Assembly: GCA_051745305.1 (NCBI GenBank)
Contig: JBNJDY010000043.1
Location: forward strand, 1-13,243
Source: Saliniplasma sp051745305
GTDB lineage: Archaea > Thermoplasmatota > Thermoplasmata > Halarchaeoplasmatales > Halarchaeoplasmataceae
Direction of reading: 5' to 3'
Length of the DNA: 13,243 nt
Part shown: piece by piece, positions 1 to 6,178 of the stretch
Numbering within the stretch: the stretch's first letter is position 1
Layout of the letters: each line of letters begins with the position of its first letter
Notes under the pieces: generated by a model
What the model was told of the DNA's origin: nothing
The model's database searches: none
What the model saw: the letters and a program-made list of their open reading frames with translations, nothing else
Position numbers and translations under genes: made by a program

Positions 1-32
1 ATAGAAAATCTTTTAATCTTTCTTTGACTTAA

Positions 33-54
33 GAGTTCGATTCCGGAGGAACTC
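33..54 (+). promoter_or_regulatory. Hairpin around the Shine-Dalgarno site of the GT4 gene
   Basis: A perfect 6-bp inverted repeat, GAGTTC (33-38) and GAACTC (49-54), encloses a 10-base loop. The ribosome binding site GGAGGA (45-50) lies in the loop and the first bases of the 3' arm, five bases before the ATG at 56. The strong Shine-Dalgarno motif decides the start of the glycosyltransferase and suggests it is translated from a leadered or polycistronic mRNA. The hairpin could partly mask the site, but it is short and may be chance. The 32 bases before it contain stops in all forward frames and no recognisable gene. Confidence 0.4.
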
Positions 55-55
55 A

Positions 56-1147
56 ATGAAGAGAATAGGTATTTTCGCAGGCTCTAAGATCGCTCCCAAC
101 CTTAAAAAATTGTTGTTCAATCTGGGAAAGATGCTCGAAAATGAATTCCATCTGGACCTGATCGGGAGCGCAAAGATCGATGATGACCTTAAATGTATTT
201 ATGATCAAAAAACCTATTTTGGGTCTGCAGAGGCTGAGGGAATACAAAGGATCAAACAGGCCTTTTACAACTGCAGAGAGTATTCACTAAAAGAACAACC
301 AGATGTTTTATTCCAGATAACAAAATACCCGATCTATTCTCTTCCTGTTTCAACCGTAGGAAAATTGTTTTCGATCCCAACCATAATAAGGTTGAGTGGA
401 GACCATTTTAGAGAATATAAAATAAAGAGATACGATATCGAGGAACTTACAAGGATATTGATCATGAATAATATATTGTCAACTATTCCACTAAAAATGG
501 CTGAAAGTGTTATAGTCATCTCCGATCAACTAAGAAAGGAAGCTATCAGAAAAGGATGTAAAAAAGATAAGATAGAAGTGATACCGCAGCCTATCAATTC
601 TGAAAGGTTCAATCCTCCTTCAAAAGAAGAAAAAAATGTATTAAGAGAGAAATACGGATTTCCAAAAAACAAAAAGATAGTCATCTATGTAGGACGATTA
701 ACTAAGCCTAAAGGCTTACCGATACTGGAAAAGACTATCTCACAAATAGAAAATCAAGATATTTTATTTTGTTTGATAGGAAAAGGTGAATTCGGTCCTA
801 AACTGGAAGAAAAGTATCCCTCAAAAGTCAGACTCGAAGGATTTGTGGAACAAAATAGAATACAAGATTACTATAAGCTGGCTGATTTGCTTATCCATCC
901 ATCACCCCTTGAAGGAGTACCGAATACTCTCTTAGAAGCGATGTCAACTGAACTCGCGATCATAGCAAAGAAAGCTGATTACTCTGAAGAACTCGGAGTT
1001 CCTACTTTTGAAGATTGGCAGGAATTGACTAAAATGATAGATAACGATTGGATAACAACAAGTTTACCTGAAAGATTCATGTGGGACAACTTGAAAAGTA
1101 AATATGTAGATTTGATAAACAAAACAATCTCAAAGGGGAGGATATGA
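56..1147 (+). CDS. GT4-family (GT-B fold) glycosyltransferase
   Basis: This 363-residue protein is a probable retaining glycosyltransferase that moves a sugar from a nucleotide-sugar donor onto a glycan or lipid-linked acceptor on the cytoplasmic side of the membrane. The C-terminal Rossmann half carries the family signature: VIYVGRLTKPKG at about 209-220, a GKG loop near 242-244, LEGFV near 260-264, and the donor-binding E-x7-E motif in EGVPNTLLE (E286 and E294). The N-terminal half (1-190) is the less conserved acceptor domain and includes a PQPIN linker near 177-181. There is no signal peptide or membrane helix. The start is fixed by GGAGGA five bases upstream. The stop overlaps the next gene (ATGA), so the two are probably translated together. 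The fold and family are clear; the sugar and acceptor cannot be read from sequence. Confidence 0.88.
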   Translation: MKRIGIFAGSKIAPNLKKLLFNLGKMLENEFHLDLIGSAKIDDDLKCIYDQKTYFGSAEAEGIQRIKQAFYNCREYSLKEQPDVLFQITKYPIYSLPVSTVGKLFSIPTIIRLSGDHFREYKIKRYDIEELTRILIMNNILSTIPLKMAESVIVISDQLRKEAIRKGCKKDKIEVIPQPINSERFNPPSKEEKNVLREKYGFPKNKKIVIYVGRLTKPKGLPILEKTISQIENQDILFCLIGKGEFGPKLEEKYPSKVRLEGFVEQNRIQDYYKLADLLIHPSPLEGVPNTLLEAMSTELAIIAKKADYSEELGVPTFEDWQELTKMIDNDWITTSLPERFMWDNLKSKYVDLINKTISKGRI

Positions 1148-1149
1148 AC

Positions 1150-2016
1150 ATGGAATCGCTTACTATAATGGTTTTAGCATCCTCCGCTCTTGTTTTGATA
1201 CACATTATAATCACACTATTGTACAATCTCTTCTTGAATCCGCACGAACCATCGATTTTCACCAGAATTTTCCCTTACCAGTTCATCTATAACTTTTTAT
1301 TTTCGCCCTATAAAACCAACACACCCTATTTCTCAATCCGCGTAGACATAAACACGAGCAGAGAGAACGTAAAAGAACACAATGAAGGGTTGATAGAACT
1401 GATCAAACTAGCTAACAGATACGATATACCGATAACCTTCTCCATCGCCAGCGAGTACATACCCGCTCTTTCAGAGGAAGTGAAAGAACTCATCGATGAA
1501 CCTCACCACGAAATTATTTCGCACAGCCACACACATTCTGATCTAACAAAAAAAGACCAAACAAATCAGATTAAAAAGTCAAAACAAAAGTTAGAAAACA
1601 CGTTCAATAAAAAAATCAAAGGTCTCGTTGCCCCTCAGGCGAAGCACGATCTTTCTACTCTAAAGGCAGCGAAACAAAACAACATAGAATATCTCTCTTC
1701 CGGTTCTTTATCATATATACGATATTGGTCCTTCCCATACCCGTTCAAAAAGGACGATATCTGGCTCATAGGTGGAGGGATTCCAAGCGATTACTATCTA
1801 TATCATCAAAAAAATAGATCTCCTAAAGAAGCAATAACCATCTGGAAAAATGCTTTAAAGTTCAGAAAAGAAAGGAACTGGTTCACTCAACTAGAGTACC
1901 ATAATTTTTCCACATCTGAAGAAAAAATAAACGCCTTAGAAGAGCTTTTTAAGTTCATAGAAAAGGAAAACATCGAGCCGATAACTCAGGGTGAACTCAT
2001 AAGGAATCTCAGTTGA
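1150..2016 (+). CDS. Membrane-anchored polysaccharide deacetylase (NodB homology domain)
   Basis: Probable metal-dependent carbohydrate de-N-acetylase (CE4/NodB family) that would remove acetyl groups from an extracellular or lipid-linked glycan. Residues here are counted from the upstream ATG at 1144. A hydrophobic helix at about 6-31 anchors the protein. The NodB domain follows: RVDIN (metal-ligand Asp68), HSHTH (His127 and His131, the H-S/T-x-x-x-H motif), APQ (163-165, replacing the usual R-x-P-Y) and a late EYH (His253) matching the last catalytic motif. The usual paired TFDD aspartates are reduced to a single Asp, seen in divergent members. Two starts are possible. ATG 1144 overlaps the previous stop but sits only two bases after GGAGG (1137-1141). 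ATG 1150 has an ideal eight-base spacing and is preferred. The coupling to a glycosyltransferase fits glycan synthesis and editing. The exact substrate is unknown. Confidence 0.82.
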   Translation: MESLTIMVLASSALVLIHIIITLLYNLFLNPHEPSIFTRIFPYQFIYNFLFSPYKTNTPYFSIRVDINTSRENVKEHNEGLIELIKLANRYDIPITFSIASEYIPALSEEVKELIDEPHHEIISHSHTHSDLTKKDQTNQIKKSKQKLENTFNKKIKGLVAPQAKHDLSTLKAAKQNNIEYLSSGSLSYIRYWSFPYPFKKDDIWLIGGGIPSDYYLYHQKNRSPKEAITIWKNALKFRKERNWFTQLEYHNFSTSEEKINALEELFKFIEKENIEPITQGELIRNLS

Positions 2017-2053
2017 TCGGCTTTTCTAAGGTTCTCAGAATGTCATTCGGAAA

Positions 2054-2064
2054 TATTTTATATT
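2054..2064 (+). promoter_or_regulatory. TATA box of vapBC, consistent with a leaderless mRNA
   Basis: TTTTATATT (2056-2064), preceded by the purine-rich CGGAAAT typical of a BRE, is centred about 29 bases before the ATG at 2089. That is the distance expected when transcription begins at the start codon. It is too close (about 17 bases) to serve the alternative ATG at 2077, so it supports 2089 as the antitoxin start. Confidence 0.55.
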
Positions 2065-2067
2065 CCA

Positions 2068-2091
2068 TATACACATATGTATACACATATG
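2068..2091 (+). repeat. Perfect 12-bp tandem duplication at the vapB start
   Basis: TATACACATATG occurs twice head to tail (2068-2079 and 2080-2091). Each copy ends in an ATG in the vapB frame, giving two candidate starts four codons apart. Each copy contains the palindrome CATATG. The repeat spans the predicted transcription start, where a VapB or VapBC autorepressor would be expected to bind, so it may be an operator. This role is inferred from the position only. Confidence 0.6.
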
Positions 2092-2322
2092 ACTTCGAAG
2101 AACGTTTCACTCAAAGAAGAAACATATGAACTCATATCTAGAGAGAAACTACCAGGCGAAAGCTTTTCAGACACTATAGAAAGACTGGTTAAAAGAAGGG
2201 GCAAACTGATGGATGCTGTTAAATCCTGGGACGAGGTAGATAAAGACGAAGTAGACGAGATCGAAGAAAATATCGAGAAGGCCAGGAAAAAATTTACCTC
2301 CGAAATGAAGGAGAGAGCTTGA
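2089..2322 (+). CDS. vapB: VapB-type antitoxin (PF02697-like)
   Basis: Antitoxin that would bind and neutralise the VapC ribonuclease encoded immediately downstream, and usually represses its own operon. From the ATG at 2089 it is 77 residues. The N-terminal half, beginning MTSKNVSLKEETYE and continuing through PGESFSDTIERL, matches the short DNA-binding segment of archaeal VapB antitoxins of the PF02697 group. The C-terminal half is charged and helical, as expected for the toxin-wrapping segment. An upstream in-frame ATG at 2077 would add MYTH. The TATA-box spacing favours 2089, giving a leaderless message. The stop (2320-2322) overlaps the toxin ATG by one base (TGATG). The pair stands alone between glycan genes, as mobile TA modules often do, but I saw no insertion boundaries. 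Confidence 0.82.
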   Translation: MTSKNVSLKEETYELISREKLPGESFSDTIERLVKRRGKLMDAVKSWDEVDKDEVDEIEENIEKARKKFTSEMKERA

Positions 2323-2726
2323 TGAAAGGGCTAGATACCTGTTTTTTCATAGATCTATTAAGAAAAGATGAAGACGCAGTTAGAAAGGCTGAACGACTGG
2401 ATGAAGATGACGAAAATCTAGTCACTACCCAGATGAACGTTTACGAGCTTTTTGTTGGTGTATATTCATCTAAAGATATAGACAAAGAAAAACATATCAA
2501 AAGAATTGAGCAAATTCTAGACAAAACAATGATACTGGATATGAACTCTGAAGCTAGCAAGAGAAGTGCAGAGATAGCTGGCAACTTGATCTCTAAAGGC
2601 AAAAGAATCGAGATCCCTGATACAATCACTGCAGGCATCATGCTGTCAAAAGGAATCGATGCCATAATTACTAGAAATAAAGAGCATTTTGAACGGATAA
2701 AAGGATTAGATATAGAGGAATATTGA
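2322..2726 (+). CDS. vapC: VapC-type PIN-domain toxin ribonuclease
   Basis: Probable Mg2+-dependent endoribonuclease toxin; VapC toxins cut tRNA or rRNA and arrest growth when the antitoxin is lost. From ATG 2322 it is 134 residues, the usual PIN-domain length. The acidic residues of the active site are visible: Asp5 in KGLDTCFFIDLL, Glu42 in NVYELFVG and Asp100 in IPDTITAGI. They are followed by the characteristic ITRNKEHFERI near the C-terminus, where the fourth acidic position is Asn or supplied nearby. A TTG at 2319 could extend it by one residue, but ATG 2322 with GGAG (2310-2313) upstream and a one-base overlap with vapB is the normal arrangement. The active-site set looks complete, so the toxin is probably functional. 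Its RNA target is unknown. Confidence 0.88.
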   Translation: MKGLDTCFFIDLLRKDEDAVRKAERLDEDDENLVTTQMNVYELFVGVYSSKDIDKEKHIKRIEQILDKTMILDMNSEASKRSAEIAGNLISKGKRIEIPDTITAGIMLSKGIDAIITRNKEHFERIKGLDIEEY

Positions 2727-2744
2727 CTCCGATTTCAACGATTC

Positions 2745-2759
2745 GAAACAATTAATAAC
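2745..2759 (+). promoter_or_regulatory. BRE/TATA-like promoter of the phosphodiesterase gene
   Basis: CGAAACA followed by ATTAATAA (2751-2758) resembles an archaeal BRE plus TATA box, centred about 27 bases before the ATG at 2782. No Shine-Dalgarno motif precedes that ATG, so a leaderless transcript is likely. Confidence 0.5.
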
Positions 2760-2781
2760 ATAACCCTATTCTAAATTAACA

Positions 2782-4272
2782 ATGAAACTTGCGGTAATAG
2801 GCTTAGATGGGGCTGCCTTCGAACTGATCGACCCCTGGATAGAAGAAGGTTTTCTACCAAATCTAAAGAAGGTTAAAGAGGAAGGTGTCTGGGGAGACCA
2901 ATTATCAGTACTACCACCTGTAACTTCACCCAACTGGAAAGCCTTCGCTACAGGTAAGAATCCAGGGAAACTTGGCATATTCTGGTGGGAAAATATAGAT
3001 TTCAAAAAACAAAAAGTCTATTACCCGAATGAAAGAAAATTCAAACACAAAGAGATCTGGGATTACTTAGATGACAACGGTTACAGAGTCGGTGTCATAG
3101 GTATGCCTACTACTTATCCACCACATGAAGTAAACGGATTCTTCATGTCAAGCGGGCCAGATGCTGCTGATGAAGGTTTCACATATCCGGAAGAACTGGA
3201 AGAACGACTTAAAGATCAGTACAATATAAAAATACGACCAGATATGTTCATCAGATCACATCCTGACGAAGCTGCAGCAGAAATCCATGAGATCATGGAA
3301 GGACAATTCGATGCGGCTTTAGACCTAGTCGATGAATTCGAAGTTGATTTCCTACAGTTATCAATATTTCATATCAATGTACTTCAACATTTCTTCTGGG
3401 ATGATGAAAAGACCAAAATGGGATGGGAGATTATAGATAAAAAAATTGGAGATGTTATTAAAAAATCAGATAACGTCCTTTTCATGTCTGATCATGGTTC
3501 AAACAAGATCGAACACGTTTTCAATATAAACACTTGGTTAGAAAAGGAAGGTTATCTAGTAACAGAGTTTGGTTTCGGAGATATTCTCAAAGCACTCGGT
3601 ATAGATAGAGAATTCCTAGCAAACCTATCCGATAAACTTCACTTACAAAAATTCCTTAGAAAATTTATACCTAAATCCATCATCGAAGGAGTTCCTACAC
3701 AAGATGGAGAGATAAAGAAAGAAGGTAAAGCTTCAAAAGTCGACTGGAAAGATACAAAGGTATTCGCAAGCGGGCAAGGCCCTATATACATAAATAAAGA
3801 AGCTGTGGATGATGTTGAATCACTAAAAAAAGAACTCATCAACAAAATTGAAAAGATAAAACACCCAAAAACTGGTAAGAAAATAATAAAAAAAGTCTTC
3901 AAAAAAGAAGAGATATACCATGGGGAATTTATAGATGAAGCACCCGACCTTATCATGGACCAAGCAAAAGGTATACACATCACAGGCGGTTTAGGAAAAG
4001 AAGGTGTTTTTGAGTTCTCTGAAAAATGGAAGGCCGAAAACAAAAAATACGGTCTGTTCGCCGCTTTAGGTAAAGATGTTAACAAAAAGGGAGAAATAAA
4101 AGACGTTTCCATCTTAGACTTAGCCCCAACCATCCTAGATTATCACGGCATAAAAAAACCAAATGACATGGACGGAAAAGTTCTACAGATATTTGAAAAC
4201 AAACTCAAACCACCTTCACCGAAGAACGAAGAAAACAAGATAAAGGATGCCTTGAAAGATATCAAAATTTAA
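2782..4272 (+). CDS. Type I phosphodiesterase/nucleotide pyrophosphatase-family protein (alkaline phosphatase superfamily)
   Basis: A 496-residue member of the alkaline phosphatase superfamily, close to archaeal proteins annotated as type I phosphodiesterase/nucleotide pyrophosphatase. Visible family landmarks are: Asp9 in VIGLDGA; the nucleophile Thr48 in PPVTSPNW followed by FATGKNPGK; LQHFFW (His203); MSDHGS (Asp237, His238); and the C-terminal DLAPTILDYHGI with P-x-DMDG. By eye alignment, two ligands of the second metal site are changed. The usual Asp four residues before His203 is Asn199, and the usual His of W-x3-HRxxGIF is Asn420 (W416-KAE-N420). It has no signal peptide or membrane helix, so it should be cytoplasmic. 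The neighbouring glycosyltransferases suggest a phosphoester in glycan or lipid-carrier metabolism. It may have altered metal use, or be a binding protein. The stop codon overlaps the convergent gene. Confidence 0.82.
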   Translation: MKLAVIGLDGAAFELIDPWIEEGFLPNLKKVKEEGVWGDQLSVLPPVTSPNWKAFATGKNPGKLGIFWWENIDFKKQKVYYPNERKFKHKEIWDYLDDNGYRVGVIGMPTTYPPHEVNGFFMSSGPDAADEGFTYPEELEERLKDQYNIKIRPDMFIRSHPDEAAAEIHEIMEGQFDAALDLVDEFEVDFLQLSIFHINVLQHFFWDDEKTKMGWEIIDKKIGDVIKKSDNVLFMSDHGSNKIEHVFNINTWLEKEGYLVTEFGFGDILKALGIDREFLANLSDKLHLQKFLRKFIPKSIIEGVPTQDGEIKKEGKASKVDWKDTKVFASGQGPIYINKEAVDDVESLKKELINKIEKIKHPKTGKKIIKKVFKKEEIYHGEFIDEAPDLIMDQAKGIHITGGLGKEGVFEFSEKWKAENKKYGLFAALGKDVNKKGEIKDVSILDLAPTILDYHGIKKPNDMDGKVLQIFENKLKPPSPKNEENKIKDALKDIKI

Positions 4273-5198
4273 AACATCTCTCTCAAAAAACCTAAACTCC
4301 AAGTCAAATTTATCAGATTCAAAACAACCCAAGATTGTATAACATTTCTGTTATCAGTATGCTTTAACAATAGATAACTGACCATCCCAAGGCTTCCAAA
4401 TAAACCTAATGCAATCAACCCTAAAAATATCCAGTGAAAATAACTCAAACCTAAAAATACTACAGCAGATAAAGGAAAGAAACGAGACATTTCTTTCCAA
4501 CTGAATCTATTTCGGTGTTTAGAGATCAGAGAATATTCTCTTCTTCCGATATTGTACTCTCTTTTCATCACTGATCCTATTTCCTGGGGATCTCTGTGAT
4601 ATGCTTCAGCATCTTTATTCAATACAACTTTCCACCCAGCATCTTTCAGCTTCCAAGAGATATCCTTATCAGCACTGACTTTCTCTCGAGCTAATCCACC
4701 GACTTCGTCCAATGCTTCTTTACGATAAGCTGAACATCCACCTTGAATCCAGTCAGCCTCTTCACCTTCAGCTCTTAGCTCATAAAATGCCTCATTCAAT
4801 GTTCCATAGGCTTTCGTCACCCATCCTTCACCCTCTGATTTTAGTATTCCGCCTACAGCTCCCACATCTTCATCTTCAAACGGTTCAACAATCTCTTCAA
4901 GAAAATCATTTTCCAATCTCTCATCGGCATCTATCACTATGATGTAATCGCCGACAGTCTCTTCTATCCCCTTTCGTCTTGCTTTTTTGATCCCAACATG
5001 GGGTGTATAATAGGTTTTCATATCAAAAACATCTGAATAATCCTTGACGATGTCCATGGTATCGTCAGTTGATCCGTCATCGACTATTATCAATTCAAAA
5101 TCAGAATATGTTTGATCTGCTAAAGAGTTCAAACAGTCTCTTATACTCTCCTCTTCATTATACACGTTGATAACAACCGACACTCTTCTCTCTCTCAC
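4269..5198 (-). CDS. Membrane-associated GT2-family glycosyltransferase
   Basis: An inverting GT-A glycosyltransferase of family GT2, 309 residues. The N-terminal domain opens with VSVVINVYNEEES (6-18), then LIIVDDGSTDDT (D40, D41), the metal-binding DAD in VIDADERL (D90, D92) and the acceptor/base region KVSADKDISWKLK (173-185). Two hydrophobic helices at about 242-280, and a further hydrophobic stretch near 287-304, place the C-terminus in the membrane, as in enzymes that glycosylate lipid-linked acceptors. The start is a GTG at 5198, chosen because AAGGTG (5206-5211, minus strand) lies seven bases upstream and no ATG is available. The stop overlaps the phosphodiesterase stop in a shared TTAA. 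Sugar and acceptor are unknown. Confidence 0.87.
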   Translation of the reverse strand: MRERRVSVVINVYNEEESIRDCLNSLADQTYSDFELIIVDDGSTDDTMDIVKDYSDVFDMKTYYTPHVGIKKARRKGIEETVGDYIIVIDADERLENDFLEEIVEPFEDEDVGAVGGILKSEGEGWVTKAYGTLNEAFYELRAEGEEADWIQGGCSAYRKEALDEVGGLAREKVSADKDISWKLKDAGWKVVLNKDAEAYHRDPQEIGSVMKREYNIGRREYSLISKHRNRFSWKEMSRFFPLSAVVFLGLSYFHWIFLGLIALGLFGSLGMVSYLLLKHTDNRNVIQSWVVLNLINLTWSLGFLREMF

Positions 5199-5259
5199 TA
5201 TGATGCACCTTTAGTTTTTATGATAAGATAACTTCTCGGTTGACTTTACAGGCTCAGCA

Positions 5260-5275
5260 TATTTATTATTAACTA
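5260..5275 (-). promoter_or_regulatory. Candidate TATA region for the minus-strand GT2 gene
   Basis: Read on the minus strand, this stretch is TTAATAATAAATA. It would place transcription start near 5241, leaving a leader of about 40 bases that includes the AAGGTG ribosome binding site. A second A/T run (about 5214-5222) is too close to the start codon for this use. Confidence 0.35.
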
Positions 5276-5300
5276 TGTCTATAAAAGATAAAACCTAAGC

Positions 5301-5313
5301 AGAAAATATAATA
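5301..5313 (+). promoter_or_regulatory. TATA box of the plus-strand GT2 gene
   Basis: AGAAAATATAATA is centred about 31 bases before ATG 5339, with no Shine-Dalgarno motif between them, fitting a leaderless or near-leaderless mRNA. A second consensus-like box, TATAAAAG (5280-5287), lies further upstream and could give a longer transcript. The 140-base divergent region (5199-5338) therefore holds at least three promoter-like elements and no gene. Confidence 0.5.
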
Positions 5314-5338
5314 CAAAGGCTCTATTCTTCGTGTTCAT

Positions 5339-6136
5339 ATGCTGATCTCCGTCATCATAACCGTCAAAAACGAAGAACGAGATATGCCTGATTTACTTGA
5401 TAGTCTGATCATCCAGGAACAACCACTTGAAGTTATAATCGTAGATGCACACAGCGACGATAGGACTCAGGAAATCGTCAGAGAATACAGTGAACAGCAC
5501 GATTTTATCAATCTTTACATCCAGGGTGGTACTAGAGGTAGAGGAAGAAATTTTGGCGCTAAAAAAGCGGAGGGAGACCTCCTAGCATTCATAGATGGCG
5601 ACGTTATCGCTAACCCGTTCTGGGCTGAAGAGATGAGAAAAACCGCTAAAGAGTATGACGTCGTAGCAGGAAAAACCATCCAGATCGGATACCATGCTTT
5701 TGAAGAACTAGAAAGAGTAGAATTATACCACAAGGGATACGATATCACATATCCAAGCTGTAATCTACTTTATCACCGAAATATTTATGAAAAAATTGGT
5801 GGTTTTGATACATGGTTCCAGACCGCTGAAGACATAGATCTTAATTACAGGGCCGTTGAAGCTGGAGCTTCCATAGGTTACAATGATAACGCCATCATAT
5901 ACCACAGAACAAGAGGTTCATTTTACGGATTCTTCAAACAAGCTTTCTGGAACGGTTTTGGTAGGAAACAATTGACCATGAAGCATGGAAGTCTGTGGAA
6001 AGATTACTCTCCAGGAGATATGCTAGATCACAAGATGAACTTTTGGTATTTTACAAGACTGATACCAGCCTTTATCGGATACTTTGGATGTAAATTATTT
6101 GGAAACAGGCCGAACGAATCTGACAAACCATTATAG
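5339..6136 (+). CDS. GT2-family glycosyltransferase
   Basis: A 265-residue GT-A fold glycosyltransferase of family GT2. It begins LISVIITVKNEE (2-13), followed by VIIVDAHSDDRT (33-43, the nucleotide-binding Asp), GGTRGRGRNFGAKKAEGD (63-80), the metal-binding DGD at 86-88 and the E164-D165 acceptor/base pair in FQTAEDIDLNYR. Y-x-R-N-I-x-x-K-I-G-G-F-D (145-157) is typical of the family. There is a weak hydrophobic segment near 235-254 but no convincing membrane helix, so it is soluble or peripheral. The ATG has no ribosome binding site but a TATA box about 31 bases upstream. It is divergent from the preceding GT2 gene and followed by a third. It probably adds one sugar to a lipid-linked or surface glycan; its donor is unknown. 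Confidence 0.87.
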   Translation: MLISVIITVKNEERDMPDLLDSLIIQEQPLEVIIVDAHSDDRTQEIVREYSEQHDFINLYIQGGTRGRGRNFGAKKAEGDLLAFIDGDVIANPFWAEEMRKTAKEYDVVAGKTIQIGYHAFEELERVELYHKGYDITYPSCNLLYHRNIYEKIGGFDTWFQTAEDIDLNYRAVEAGASIGYNDNAIIYHRTRGSFYGFFKQAFWNGFGRKQLTMKHGSLWKDYSPGDMLDHKMNFWYFTRLIPAFIGYFGCKLFGNRPNESDKPL

Positions 6137-6145
6137 TTTAGCAAG

Positions 6146-6154
6146 TATTATAAA
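6146..6154 (+). promoter_or_regulatory. TATA box of the DPM-like GT2 / rpe pair
   Basis: TATTATAAA is centred about 28 bases before ATG 6179. There is no Shine-Dalgarno motif, so the message is probably leaderless. The right edge of the box runs into the inverted repeat at 6152-6166. Confidence 0.55.
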
Positions 6155-6170
6155 GGACCGTCCTTTTTTT
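6152..6170 (+). terminator. Hairpin plus T-tract after the upstream GT2 gene, overlapping the next promoter
   Basis: AAAGGAC (6152-6158) and GTCCTTT (6160-6166) form a perfect 7-bp inverted repeat with a single central base (in RNA, about six pairs with a three-base loop), running into seven T residues (6164-6170). It lies 15 bases after the stop at 6136 and looks like an intrinsic terminator; the T-tract alone could terminate an archaeal polymerase. Because it overlaps the TATA box for the next gene, it could instead be a palindromic operator. Confidence 0.5.
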
Positions 6171-6178
6171 CGTCATGC

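Noticed and set aside
31..48. T-loop-like sequence GTTCGATTCC suggesting the end of a tRNA
   Set aside because: The flanking bases cannot form the required five-pair T stem, no acceptor or anticodon arm is found, and the bases form a different hairpin with the ribosome binding site.
2054..2726. VapBC carried by a mobile element
   Set aside because: No transposase, terminal inverted repeats, integrase or target duplication flanks the pair; the only repeat is the local 12-bp tandem copy at the start.
3639..4133. A 164-codon minus-strand open frame
   Set aside because: It lies opposite the conserved phosphodiesterase, has no family motif and has a serine/phenylalanine-rich composition typical of an antisense shadow.
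2782..4272. Treating the phosphodiesterase as a pseudogene
   Set aside because: The frame is intact over 496 codons with conserved fold landmarks from end to end; only two metal-site positions look changed.
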